28,235 nt of DNA from Acidimicrobiia bacterium (GTDB taxonomy: Bacteria; Actinomycetota; Acidimicrobiia; Acidimicrobiales; Ilumatobacteraceae). This document shows, in pieces, positions 14,502-22,074 of the stretch. Under the pieces are notes generated by a model that saw only the letters and a program-made list of their open reading frames with translations, made no database searches and was not told where the DNA came from. The stretch spans positions 1 to 28,235 of the forward strand of contig JAUHYJ010000002.1 in the NCBI GenBank assembly GCA_030425785.1. Reading direction: 5' to 3'. Both the position numbers and the translations under genes were made by a program. Every line of letters begins with the position of its first letter. Position 1 is the stretch's first letter.

Positions 14502-14588
14502 GGGCCGGGTGTCACATCCTCCAGCGGGCCGGGTGTCAGCGCAGTGCGCCGGGTGTCAGCTCGTCCGTGGTGCGGGTGTCAGCTCGTC
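14502..14588 (-). repeat. Four repeats in the capsid mRNA leader
   Basis: On the minus strand the motif TGACACCC occurs four times. On the plus strand these are GGGTGTCA beginning at 14507, 14531, 14551 and 14574, spaced 24, 20 and 23 bp. All copies lie in the presumed 5' leader of the capsid mRNA, between the promoter and the GTG. They also place stop codons in different frames. Flanks are partly shared too (GCCGGGTGTCA, GTGTCAGCTCGTC). They could bind a regulator of RNA or DNA. Confidence 0.75.
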
Positions 14589-14601
14589 GTCTACGGAGAG
14601 C

Positions 14602-14632
14602 ATGATAATCACACTCGTGTGATTCGCGTCAA
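14602..14632 (-). promoter_or_regulatory. Capsid-gene promoter
   Basis: Minus-strand TTGACG (14632-14627) is followed by a -10 candidate. TATCAT (14607-14602) has a 19-bp spacer and ATTATC (14609-14604) has 17 bp. The -35 overlaps the last codons of the protease gene. The AT-rich patch stands out from its surroundings. It gives the capsid gene an extra, controllable transcript inside the late operon. Confidence 0.6.
14607..14624. promoter_or_regulatory. Perfect palindromic operator in the capsid promoter
   Basis: AATCACACTCGTGTGATT is a perfect inverted repeat with 8-bp arms and a 2-bp centre. It occupies the spacer and touches the -10, so bound protein would block RNA polymerase. It does not resemble the operators at 1647-1758, so a different phage protein, or a host regulator, may recognise it. 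Confidence 0.75.
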
Positions 14633-15237
14633 GCATTCACGCTCTTGAGCCACGCCGTGACCTCGTCGAGCGCCGGCGTCCCGAGCACGACACCACCCTC
14701 GGAGCGCATCGCCAACACGCCAGCGCCGGCGTACACGGGCGACGGCGTGGCGGCGACGTGGTGCAGGTACACCTGGACGCGCTCACGCACCTTGCCGATG
14801 AGGCGGGGCTTGGCGACGTCGTCGAACATCACCGACAGCCCCTTGTGCGACTCCTCGAGCATCGACCGGACCTTCGGCAGCTGCGGGCCGTCGTAGAGCC
14901 GGAACGTGGCGTAGCCGCCGTCCTCGCGCTGCTCGAGCTCGGTGGCGTACCCGACGCGAGCGTCGAAGCTCTCGTCGTGGTCGAGGTTGAGTGCGATCCA
15001 GCCGGCGTTGCCGCGCCGCTGGGCCAACTGGCAGCACGCCGTGAGTGAGCCCGGGGCGAACATCTCTTCAAAGCTCTCGACGGAGCCGTCGGCACGACGC
15101 TGGGTGACCTGCGCCGCCTCGCGGAACGGCACGATCTTGCCGTGCACGGTGCGGCCGTCGTCGCGCAGCTGTAGCTCGCCGAGCTCGACGGATCGGCGCA
15201 GTCCCTGCTCGGCCTCGATCTCGATGATCTCACTCAT
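14629..15237 (-). CDS. Prohead maturation protease, HK97/U35 type
   Basis: This 202-residue protein cleaves the capsid scaffold domain during head maturation. Visible are GKIVPFREAAQV (about 33-44), ESFEEMFAPGSLTACC, the catalytic His87 in LNLDHDES, and the catalytic Ser135 in KGLSVMFDD, followed by VRERVQVYLHHVAATPSPVY, all in family order. The C-terminal tail is short. The ATG (15235-15237) overlaps the portal stop as ATGA. Portal, protease and capsid are in the usual order. Confidence 0.92.
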   Translation of the reverse strand: MSEIIEIEAEQGLRRSVELGELQLRDDGRTVHGKIVPFREAAQVTQRRADGSVESFEEMFAPGSLTACCQLAQRRGNAGWIALNLDHDESFDARVGYATELEQREDGGYATFRLYDGPQLPKVRSMLEESHKGLSVMFDDVAKPRLIGKVRERVQVYLHHVAATPSPVYAGAGVLAMRSEGGVVLGTPALDEVTAWLKSVNA

Positions 15238-16550
15238 GGGGTCACCTCCGGGGTGGTCGTGGTCCGACGCAGCGGATTGAACCGCTCGCGTGCCCGGATC
15301 TCGGACACGTCCATCGCTCGGTCGCCAGTCTCCTCGTCGACGATCGAGTGCATCGTCGAGTAGAACGCCGCCAGGGTGGCGGGCTCGGGTCGCAGGAACT
15401 CGTCGCGGTCGAACTCGATGCGACGGTCGCCGGGCAGCGCCCATGCTGACAGCGTCGTGGCGATCGTTTGCGCCAGCGCCCGCAACGACGACCGCCACCA
15501 GAAGTCGGTCAGCTGATGCGTCGTCGTGTATGTGAGGCCGCCGCCCGGGTTCGGCAGACCGGCCAGCCACGGCGGGGTGCCGAGCGCCGAGGCGATGCGC
15601 TGCTCGTCGAACGTACGCAGGTCGAGCAGCGCCATGTCCTTCGGCGACAACGTGACCGTCTCGAACTCGACGCCACCCGACAGCACCGCCGGCGCTCCGG
15701 GTGTTCCGCGGCGAGCCGCCAGCCATCGCGCCTTCAGATCCTCGGACTGCGTGCTGTCGAGGCTGCCCGGGTGCTTGAGCACCGCCCAGAGCCCGTAGTT
15801 GCCGATGTCGGCGGCGTAGCGCTCGAGCGTCGCCGCCGACACGATCGACCGTGTCGCCCACTCGAGCGGGCCGATGCCGCGCGCTCGGCCGGCGAGCGTC
15901 TGGTACCGGATGTGGCAGACGTCGCGGCGGTCGAGAGGCTCGCGGCCGAGGGCGTAGTTCCATCCGCCGGCGCCGTCAGGCGTGATCTTCACCCAGTCGG
16001 GGTTCAGAGCGATGAACCGCGCCGGATACCCGTCGGCGTAGCGGCCGGTCGCCCAGATGATCGCCTCGCGCTGCATGAGCATCGAGTTGACGACGACCTT
16101 GCAGAAGTCGATCCACGACCCGTACTGCTCGGGCTGTGGGTTCTTCGACCAGTCCGGCAACGTCACCCGCTCAACGCCGCGCGCGCCGTAGATCGGCATC
16201 GTCGACAGCGTCCTCGAGGTCAGGTCGGTGCACGTCATCACCGTCGACACCCGCTTGAGGTAGCCCTCGGGGTCGTGGCGGCCGTAGCCGAACCCGGGCC
16301 ACTCCCCACCCATCGGCTCCATCCACGGAGTGCCCCATGTGTTGCCGTAATCGTCGCGCTGCGGCCATCCATCCCACGCCTCGGCGTGCATGACGGTGCC
16401 AGCCGACGACTGCGGCCCGACCGATCCGGTCGCAGCGTTGGCGTTCGGATCGTGGTTGCGCGGGTCGATCTGCGGGATCTCGAGGGCCCGGGACTCAGCT
16501 CGGGCCAGCTCGACGTAGTCGGCCGATCGACGTTGCAGCAAGCGAGGCAC
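15234..16550 (-). CDS. Portal protein, HK97 type
   Basis: This 438-residue protein starts (GTG 16548-16550) PRLLQRRSADYVELARAE. Portal signatures are VSTVMTCTDLTSRTLSTMPI, the segment on one membrane-like strand NSMLMQREAIIWATGRYADG, LNPDWVKITPDGAGGWNYAL, DVCHIRYQTLAGRARGIGPL, and EQRIASALGTPPWLAGLPNP, ending with LREDEFLRPE-like core FDRDEFLRPEPATLAAFY. It forms the dodecameric ring at the head vertex through which terminase drives DNA. Only a weak ribosome site precedes the GTG, so coupling to the preceding small gene (8 bases away) is likely. Confidence 0.93.
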   Translation of the reverse strand: MPRLLQRRSADYVELARAESRALEIPQIDPRNHDPNANAATGSVGPQSSAGTVMHAEAWDGWPQRDDYGNTWGTPWMEPMGGEWPGFGYGRHDPEGYLKRVSTVMTCTDLTSRTLSTMPIYGARGVERVTLPDWSKNPQPEQYGSWIDFCKVVVNSMLMQREAIIWATGRYADGYPARFIALNPDWVKITPDGAGGWNYALGREPLDRRDVCHIRYQTLAGRARGIGPLEWATRSIVSAATLERYAADIGNYGLWAVLKHPGSLDSTQSEDLKARWLAARRGTPGAPAVLSGGVEFETVTLSPKDMALLDLRTFDEQRIASALGTPPWLAGLPNPGGGLTYTTTHQLTDFWWRSSLRALAQTIATTLSAWALPGDRRIEFDRDEFLRPEPATLAAFYSTMHSIVDEETGDRAMDVSEIRARERFNPLRRTTTTPEVTP

Positions 16551-16558
16551 GATGACGA

Positions 16559-16858
16559 TCAGGCGGTACGGGTCAGGACAGCCGTACCGCCAGTGACGGT
16601 GGCACCGACGGCCGGTGCCGTCGGCTGCGACGTGTCGCTCGTGCCGGCGGTCGTGACGGTGAACTCCTCGCCGCCGGTGAACTCGACGAACTGCCCGATG
16701 GTGTACGCCGTCTCGTTCGCTCGCACGACGCGTGTCAGCGCGCGGCCGAGGTAGTCGACGCCGGACGTGGTCGCACGACCGAGAAAGTCCTTGGACGCCG
16801 AGGCCGGGGTGACGAGGTCCCGACCCATGTGGTCATCGCGGAACGTGGTGGTTGCCAT
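16559..16858 (-). CDS. Small structural protein between terminase and portal
   Basis: This 99-residue protein has two short similar motifs near the start (HMGRDLVTPASASKDFLGRA and VDYLGRALTRVV). They are followed by a small beta module, YTIGQFVEFTGGEEFTVTTA then GTSDTSQPTAPAVGATVTGG and TAVLTRTA. That module is the kind of add-on found on phage virion proteins, where it may bind sugars or decorate the head. A strong GGAGGA lies before the ATG (16856-16858), implying high expression. Its place between terminase and portal is odd for a decoration protein. The function is inferred. Confidence 0.65.
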   Translation of the reverse strand: MATTTFRDDHMGRDLVTPASASKDFLGRATTSGVDYLGRALTRVVRANETAYTIGQFVEFTGGEEFTVTTAGTSDTSQPTAPAVGATVTGGTAVLTRTA

Positions 16859-16896
16859 GAGTCAGTCCTCCGAATCCGGTTGCAAGTGCAACGACA

Positions 16897-18633
16897 TCAG
16901 TGTACCCCAGGTGTCGAGGCAGTGCGCAGATGGTGCACCGCCCACGCCGCGCACCGCACCAGGTCGTTGCGGGACTTCGACGAGATCCCGAGCCGCTGCC
17001 CGGTCGTGGGTCGCACGCGGAGCTCCTCGACCTGGCTGTCGAGCTGCTCGCCGACCACGTGCAAGATGTCGCCCTCACGCACGCCGGCGCGCAGCAGCGG
17101 CAGCGACTGGGTCGTCTCGACGTTGCCGTGCGGAATCACGTTCACGTGCAGCGACCGAACCGCCGGCAGGTCGGCGAGCGTGACGCCGGCGATGAGCGCC
17201 GTCACGCCCACCGTTGACGAGCTCAGCCAGTCGAGCAGCGCCGAACGGGTCGGGAAGGTGTCACCCTGCAGGACGATGACGCCCTCGTGCGTCACGCTCG
17301 CCACGATGGCCCCGAAGCCGAGCCCCTGGTAGTCCTCAGCTGCGATGACGGCGTTGGCGAACCGATGCTCGCCGAGCGTCGTGATGCGCTCGGCCCATTC
17401 CTCGGTCGTCAGGAACACCTCTGCGCCGTGGTCGTCCATCGACGTCGTCAGCGGCCACTGGTTGAGCCACTGCCCACGGAACGACTCGATCGGGTCGGGC
17501 TCACGAGGGTCAGCACCCTCACCACGCATCGCCCGGGCGAGGGCGTCAGCAACACGTCGCTCGCGGCCCTTCGACCAGTGCGGTGACGCCATCCGCCACG
17601 TCGCCGGATCCTCGATGTCCGCGTCGCGCGGCGCCGACCACTCGAGGATCATCGACGTCGTCGGCTCGCGCAGCGTCTGCAGCAGCCCGACGCGCCGGTG
17701 CGGGATCAGCGCTGTCGCTCGCCGGTGCGCCGTCGACACCAGCAGCAGCTGCGACGACGCCGGCTCGGCGAGGGTTGGCTCGATGCCCTCGTCAACGGCC
17801 GCCACCGGCACGTCCCAGCCCTCGTCGACGATCGCCAACGCAGACGTCTTCGAGTACGCCGCGTTGTAGGCGATCGCCGACCAGACCGACCCGTCGAGCA
17901 GCCAGGTGAGCTCGTACCGGTTCGTCATCCTGCGCGGGACGTGCGCCCTCGACTCGTGGTCGTCGAGGACCGGGGCGAGGGTGTCGCGCGCCGGTGCGAA
18001 GTTGCGGGCGGTGTGCAGCACGTTCTGCCGCTCGCCGAACAGCTCATGCGCGTGCAACCGCCACCAGCCGACCTCTCGTAGGCCGACCGTCTTACCCGAC
18101 TGGCGCGCCGTCGACAGCAGCGCCGAGAGGAGCAGCAGCATCCCGTCGGCGTCGTGCTGCAGCAGCATCCGGTAGAACAGCCGCTGCCACCAGCGCGGAT
18201 CGAACCCACCTCGAGCGACCGCCGACTCCTCGACGAGCGGCCCGTAGCTGCCGACCGCCTCGGGGTGCGGCGCCGTCAGGAAGCGCGGCCAGACCGAGTC
18301 ATCGGGCACGTCGCGCAGGTCGTCGAGCCACGGGACATCCCAGACCGGGTCGTCGGCCGGGATGCCCTCGATGTCGGGCACCAGCGTCTCGGGCTTCGCA
18401 ACGCCACGGCCGGCGAGGTGCTGGGCGAGGTGGCCGCCCTGCTTGCGGCCGCAGTCGTGGCAGCTCGGCACGAGTACGCAACAGCCCGACCCCTCAAGGT
18501 GCTCGTGCAGAGCCAGCGGCGGCTGATGGTCGGCCTCGGTCGCCGGCGCCCCGCAGTGCGCGCACCACGGGTTCGCCTCGAGCAGCGCCCTGCGCGCGAC
18601 CTGATGCTGGTGGCCATAGGCCGGACGAGCCAC
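16897..18633 (-). CDS. HNH-like domain fused to terminase large subunit
   Basis: This 578-residue single reading frame carries two parts. Residues 10-65 are an HNH-type zinc module: Cys24-x2-Cys27, Asp35-His36 and Cys58-x2-Cys61 (CAHCGAPATEADHQ, LVPSCHDCGRKQGG). The usual Asn and last His/Asn positions appear to be Val53 and Gly62, so nuclease activity may be lost. From about residue 80 it is a terminase. Walker A is ARQSGKT (176-182), Walker B AIVDEGWD with Asp270-Glu271, coupling motif LLLVSTAHR (297-304), and a nuclease domain with Asp434 (AAEDYQGLGFG) and NDLVRCAAWAVH near the end. It packages DNA into the head. HNH genes usually sit next to, not inside, terminase. GTG start at 18631-18633. 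Confidence 0.9.
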   Translation of the reverse strand: MARPAYGHQHQVARRALLEANPWCAHCGAPATEADHQPPLALHEHLEGSGCCVLVPSCHDCGRKQGGHLAQHLAGRGVAKPETLVPDIEGIPADDPVWDVPWLDDLRDVPDDSVWPRFLTAPHPEAVGSYGPLVEESAVARGGFDPRWWQRLFYRMLLQHDADGMLLLLSALLSTARQSGKTVGLREVGWWRLHAHELFGERQNVLHTARNFAPARDTLAPVLDDHESRAHVPRRMTNRYELTWLLDGSVWSAIAYNAAYSKTSALAIVDEGWDVPVAAVDEGIEPTLAEPASSQLLLVSTAHRRATALIPHRRVGLLQTLREPTTSMILEWSAPRDADIEDPATWRMASPHWSKGRERRVADALARAMRGEGADPREPDPIESFRGQWLNQWPLTTSMDDHGAEVFLTTEEWAERITTLGEHRFANAVIAAEDYQGLGFGAIVASVTHEGVIVLQGDTFPTRSALLDWLSSSTVGVTALIAGVTLADLPAVRSLHVNVIPHGNVETTQSLPLLRAGVREGDILHVVGEQLDSQVEELRVRPTTGQRLGISSKSRNDLVRCAAWAVHHLRTASTPGVH

Positions 18634-18634
18634 G

Positions 18635-18706
18635 ACGATCAGGCCCGATCCACCGCGACTCGAACCGACGGCGCCCGATCGACGCCGATCGAGACCGATC
18701 CCCGAT
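18635..18706. promoter_or_regulatory. Helically phased CCGATC array upstream of the terminase
   Basis: CCGATC occurs at 18645, 18675, 18685 and 18695, with related hexamers at 18635 (ACGATC), 18655 (GCGACT) and 18665 (CCGACG), all on one 10-bp grid. CCGATG at 18702 is slightly off grid. Such phased sites suggest cooperative binding on one face of the helix. It lies just before the terminase gene, where a packaging site (cos/pac) or a late-operon control site would be expected. The 130-bp gap 18634-18763 holds no gene that I can see. Confidence 0.6.
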
Positions 18707-18763
18707 GTGTGCGGCCTGAGGGGAGGGATGTCCTGCTGGCCTGATCGTCAAAAAATCGGGGGC

Positions 18764-18970
18764 TCACTGGTCGTCCTCGGGGTACGGGTCGTCGGGCTCG
18801 GGTGCGTCGTCGGGTGGTTCGATCTGGATCAGGAGCTCGGCGTACTTGTCGAGGTCGATCAGTGCTCCGTTCGGGAGCTGGTAGGCCTGGAACAGTTCGC
18901 CTGAGCTCGTCGAGGTCGGTTCGGTCCGCTGCTCGAGGATGTCGATGATGCGCTGGTGGATAACTCTCAT
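18764..18970 (-). CDS. Small acidic protein before the terminase
   Basis: This 68-residue protein starts MRVIHQRIIDILEQRTEPTS. It has an N-terminal helix, a short hydrophobic strand region (LFQAYQLPNGALIDLDKYAE), and a strongly acidic, Pro-rich tail (EPPDDAPEPDDPYPEDDQ). The tail is reminiscent of small phage proteins that mimic nucleic acid or act as chaperones, but I do not recognise the family. It lies where a small terminase could be, yet is too short and lacks a visible HTH. The ATG overlaps the previous stop as ATGA. Confidence 0.65.
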   Translation of the reverse strand: MRVIHQRIIDILEQRTEPTSTSSGELFQAYQLPNGALIDLDKYAELLIQIEPPDDAPEPDDPYPEDDQ

Positions 18971-19296
18971 GGTTGCTCTCCGATGATGACGATGGCTGAT
19001 TGGGGTGGGAGGTTCTCGACGGCGATGGCGCCGACGGACGGGAAGGGCTCGGCGTTGACGTACACCTCGACGCCTTGACGGTCGGTACCGACGTAGCGCA
19101 GGCGGATCTCGTCGAAAGCGATGATCACCTGGCCGAGGTCGGCAGTGGCCTCAGCGAACTCGAGGGCCTGCGATCTGGTGAACTGCTCGACGGCACGGTC
19201 GTGAAGCAGCTGAGTCGTGCGTCGACGTGCCTGACTGAGGGCGTAGCCGCTGACGAACGCCAGGGCCACGGCGAGGGTGGTCAGCAGTGCACTCAT
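18967..19296 (-). CDS. Membrane-anchored small protein, first gene after the origin
   Basis: This 109-residue protein starts MSALLTTLAVALAFVSGYAL. It has one N-terminal membrane helix (about 4-21), a basic cytoplasmic flank (QARRRTTQLL), a helical stretch (EQFTRSQALEFAEATADLGQ) and a compact beta-rich end with VEVYVNAEPF. It is the first gene of the late operon past the origin-like gap. The function is unknown. The ribosome site is weak, so a short leader from a promoter in the gap is possible. Confidence 0.6.
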   Translation of the reverse strand: MSALLTTLAVALAFVSGYALSQARRRTTQLLHDRAVEQFTRSQALEFAEATADLGQVIIAFDEIRLRYVGTDRQGVEVYVNAEPFPSVGAIAVENLPPQSAIVIIGEQP

Positions 19297-19313
19297 CGTG
19301 ATCTACCGCGGGA

Positions 19314-19526
19314 AGCGCGGGAACTTCCCGCGCTGGTGGCCCTCGCGCAGACGTGCGAAGTCTCGACTCTCTTTCTATTTCCCCTGGTAGATGAGTTATC
19401 CACAGATGACGCCGCGAACCCGATTTTTCGGGCAGCGCGGGAAGTTCCCGCGCTCCCGCGCTCGTGACCAGGGGTTTTACGGTTGCGGGCACGCCTGACG
19501 TTCCCGCGCTCGTGACCAGGGGTTTT
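19314..19526. other. ori: Candidate replication origin
   Basis: The gap 19297-19534 has no supported gene but has dense structure. A 21-bp near-perfect palindrome, AGCGCGGGAA-N-TTCCCGCGCT, occurs at 19314-19334 and 19434-19454. A 25-bp direct repeat, with key part GCTCGTGACCAGGGGTTTT, occurs at 19454-19478 and 19502-19526. A perfect DnaA box lies at 19396-19404, beside an unusually pyrimidine/AT-rich patch at 19361-19385. The gap adjoins the primase-helicase gene. These are typical parts of an origin: initiator repeats, DnaA box and unwinding patch. Confidence 0.6.
19396..19404 (+). promoter_or_regulatory. Perfect DnaA box
   Basis: TTATCCACA matches the consensus DnaA-binding 9-mer exactly. 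In so GC-rich a genome, a chance occurrence within the one intergenic gap beside a primase gene is unlikely. It suggests that host DnaA takes part in starting phage replication. I noticed no other perfect copy in the gap. Confidence 0.7.
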
Positions 19527-19534
19527 GCGCACCA

Positions 19535-21787
19535 TCACACCGGCACCGCCTCGCCGGGCCCCCATCGCCGGCCGTCGTCCTGGCGGTGTTCGGGCTCGAC
19601 TCGCAGCTCGGTGATCCACTTCTCAGCCACGCCCATGTCGAGCATCTGCTCGACGTCTACGACGTCGCGGTGCTTGCCGGCGACGGCGTCGCGGCACGCC
19701 CCGTACTTCACCGGCTCGCCCACCTTGTGCACCTTGCGGGCGATCGACTTCGCACCGGACACGAGCGCCCTACCCTCGACCGAATCGAGCACGACCGCCT
19801 CTCGTTCGGCTTGCCGCTCGGCCCGGGCCCGTTCGGCGCGCGCCGACTGGCTGCGTGCGTGCTCGATCGCCAGGGTACGCACGGCGCACGACGTCTGGTC
19901 GATCTCGGCGGCGAGTTCCCAGTCCTCGACGTCGACGTGCGTGCGGCCCTCGAGGAGCGCCACGGCGGCCGCCAGCTTCATGCGACGTAAGTCCTGGTGG
20001 GTGTCGAGCGGGTCGACGACGAGCGTGCCCCTGGAGCGCTCGAGGCGCCGCCGGCGGATGCCTGCCACGAGCTCGTCGTCGAAGCTGATGTCGACGCCCT
20101 GCACGGTCGCCTGCGGCTCGAACTCGATGGGCCCGGGCCACGCGGCGTGCTCGTCGATCGTCGGGTCGCTGGCGAGGGCGAACGTGAACCGCTGAGGGGT
20201 GCCTCCTTCGCCGTCTGCGATGAGGCTGGCGGCGTAGGTCAGCTGGAAGCCGACGATCATCGACAGCCGGTAGCGGTGGGCCTTGAGCCAGCGCCGGCGC
20301 TCCTCGGTGGCGTTGTGCTGGCCGAGGTCGCCACCCATCCACGCCGAGCGGATCGTCTCCATGATCGTCGAGCCGGACCGTTCCGACTGGGCGAGCAGGC
20401 CCTGGCCCTCGTCGACGAACGCGAGACCCGCGGTCATGACCTGTCTGCGCTCCTTCGGGCGCTTCTTGCCGTCGTCGTCGACGCCGCCGTCGACCATGCC
20501 CATGTACGCCTCGATGAGCCCTTCGCCGCTCGACGGCAGGATCGGATCGGCGATGTCGTCGCGTTGGTGCGGGACGAGCTCGCGGGCGACGTTGACCGCT
20601 GCGGACTTCCCGCCGCCGGAGGCGTCGATGATCGAGGTGAACAGGTTGAGGCTGACCCGTGAGCCGACGATGGCGGGCAGGGCGATGGTGGGCGGGGTGA
20701 GCATGACGACCCGGGCGAGCACGGCGAGCAGGACGGCGTCGGCGGACACCATGCGGTTGTGGGCGGCGGCGCGGATGTGGCCGAACACGGGGCGGGCCTG
20801 CCAGAACTGCTCGGGCAGGTTGGCCCAGCCTGGCTCGACGATCTCGCCGGTCTCGAGGTCGACGTTCGGTGGTGGCGTCGTAGCGATCTCGGCGACCCGC
20901 TCGGGCTCGGCGTGCACTTGGGCGACGGCCCACATGACGGCCGAGCCGAACTCGCCGCCGTCGCGCCGTGCCGGGTCGTCCATGACGCGCATCCACCAGC
21001 GGTGCAGCATGTCGACGGCAGCCTGAGCCGGGTAGAGCCCGGCGGCCGCCTCACGCAGCGCCCAGCAGGCCACCTCGACGAGCGTGTCGTGTCGTGCGCC
21101 CACGTACTCCGCCAGGCGCTTCTCGACGCCGCGGAGCGCCGCTGGGCGAGCCTGGGCGGTGTGCTCGGCGACGAACGCCCGCACCTCGTCAGGTGTGGCG
21201 GCGCGGGCGGCCTCGGTCTTCGACACGGTGAGCCCCTCGATCCACGCCCACGGCAGCTGGGGGAGGTCGTCGGGGTCGGGTGGGCCGTCGAGGTACTCGG
21301 TCTGGTCCTGTTCGTCGATCCACTGGTAGATGCGCCCCTCGGGGTGCAGTGACGGGTGCACGACCATGTAGCGGTGGTGCGCCTGGATCATGTCGATGCC
21401 GGTGGCGGGGTCGGTGGCGAGCGTGGTGCCGACCGGGACCCGGAACAGCGCGATCCCGCTGCCGTCCTCGCGGCTCGTCGACCAGACGGTCGGCGGGAGG
21501 ATGCCGTAGCGGTCCTGCAGCTCGTCGAGGCCGGTGTCGCCGCCGTGGTAGACGTCGACGTCGACGCCGACGACGTCGGGTGGCAGCCGGATGGCGATGT
21601 TGCCGCCCCAGTCCCACGCCTCGACCTGGGCGGCGGTCGGATAGCGCCCGGCGTATCCGGTGAACCCGGCCGGCGGGGCGCCTTTGGAGCGCGCCGGGAG
21701 CGGCAGCGGCGCCCATCCGCGCGCGAGCAGGTCGCGGGCGGCCTCGAGGGCGTGCGTGGTCGTCGTGTCGTCGTCGAGCACGGTCAC
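19535..21787 (-). CDS. Primase-polymerase fused to a DUF3987-type helicase
   Basis: This 750-residue replication protein begins at GTG 21785-21787 (overlapping the previous stop as GTGA). The N-terminal third (about 10-185) is a bifunctional prim-pol domain, with LLARGWAPLPLPARSKGAPP, the catalytic Asp76-x-Asp78 in VVGVDVDVYHGG, and IDMIQAHHRYMVVHPSLHPE. The C-terminal half is a DUF3987/RepA-like ATPase: Walker A ASGGGKSAA (about 389-397) and a Walker B LAFVDEGQG (about 455-463), followed by RYRLSMIVGFQLTYAASLIA. It would prime and unwind the phage DNA. It lies directly next to the origin candidate. Confidence 0.9.
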   Translation of the reverse strand: MTVLDDDTTTTHALEAARDLLARGWAPLPLPARSKGAPPAGFTGYAGRYPTAAQVEAWDWGGNIAIRLPPDVVGVDVDVYHGGDTGLDELQDRYGILPPTVWSTSREDGSGIALFRVPVGTTLATDPATGIDMIQAHHRYMVVHPSLHPEGRIYQWIDEQDQTEYLDGPPDPDDLPQLPWAWIEGLTVSKTEAARAATPDEVRAFVAEHTAQARPAALRGVEKRLAEYVGARHDTLVEVACWALREAAAGLYPAQAAVDMLHRWWMRVMDDPARRDGGEFGSAVMWAVAQVHAEPERVAEIATTPPPNVDLETGEIVEPGWANLPEQFWQARPVFGHIRAAAHNRMVSADAVLLAVLARVVMLTPPTIALPAIVGSRVSLNLFTSIIDASGGGKSAAVNVARELVPHQRDDIADPILPSSGEGLIEAYMGMVDGGVDDDGKKRPKERRQVMTAGLAFVDEGQGLLAQSERSGSTIMETIRSAWMGGDLGQHNATEERRRWLKAHRYRLSMIVGFQLTYAASLIADGEGGTPQRFTFALASDPTIDEHAAWPGPIEFEPQATVQGVDISFDDELVAGIRRRRLERSRGTLVVDPLDTHQDLRRMKLAAAVALLEGRTHVDVEDWELAAEIDQTSCAVRTLAIEHARSQSARAERARAERQAEREAVVLDSVEGRALVSGAKSIARKVHKVGEPVKYGACRDAVAGKHRDVVDVEQMLDMGVAEKWITELRVEPEHRQDDGRRWGPGEAVPV

Positions 21788-22074
21788 TGGTCAGTGGCGT
21801 CTCGATTGGCCTGACGTCGTTCTCGACGGAACTCGGCGGCCTCCCAGATCGTGATCTCGATGGCGCCGGCGGCGACGGCGAGCTTCCGCTTCGACATGGC
21901 GATGTCAAAGTGCTCGCCATCCGTACCTGGGTACTGGATCCAGCGTCGCTGCACGCCGATGCGATCGGCCATCTCGAGGAGCTCCTCCGTGGAGTCCGCG
22001 AGCATGTGGCTCATCTTCATGCCACGGAACTCACCCATCGGGTACTGGTACATATCGTCGACGTACACGCTCAC
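21784..22074 (-). CDS. DUF4031 family protein
   Basis: This 96-residue protein starts at GTG 22072-22074: VSVYVDDMYQYPMGEFRGMK. The run SVYVDD, then KMSHMLADSTEELLEMADRI, HFDIAMSKRKLAVAAGAIEI is typical of DUF4031, small proteins common in actinophages and actinomycetes with no known function. A nuclease or base-binding role has been supposed but is not established. Start and stop both overlap neighbours (GTGA). Confidence 0.85.
   Translation of the reverse strand: MSVYVDDMYQYPMGEFRGMKMSHMLADSTEELLEMADRIGVQRRWIQYPGTDGEHFDIAMSKRKLAVAAGAIEITIWEAAEFRRERRQANRDATDQ

Noticed and set aside
13241..14605. Long plus-strand frame (454 codons)
   Set aside because: It is antisense to the major capsid gene and its leader, with no recognisable pattern.
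14607..14624. Host CRP-type site
   Set aside because: The arms are in the order TCACAC-N2-GTGTGA, not TGTGA-N6-TCACA, so it is not a CRP site.
18764..19296. Small terminase subunit in one of the two genes before the terminase
   Set aside because: One is 68 residues with an acidic tail and the other has a membrane helix; neither shows the HTH plus oligomerisation pattern of a small terminase.
19419..19432. Rho-independent terminator (CCCGA/TCGGG hairpin)
   Set aside because: The T-run is in the loop rather than after the stem, and no U-tract follows on either strand. It is better seen as part of the origin-like region.
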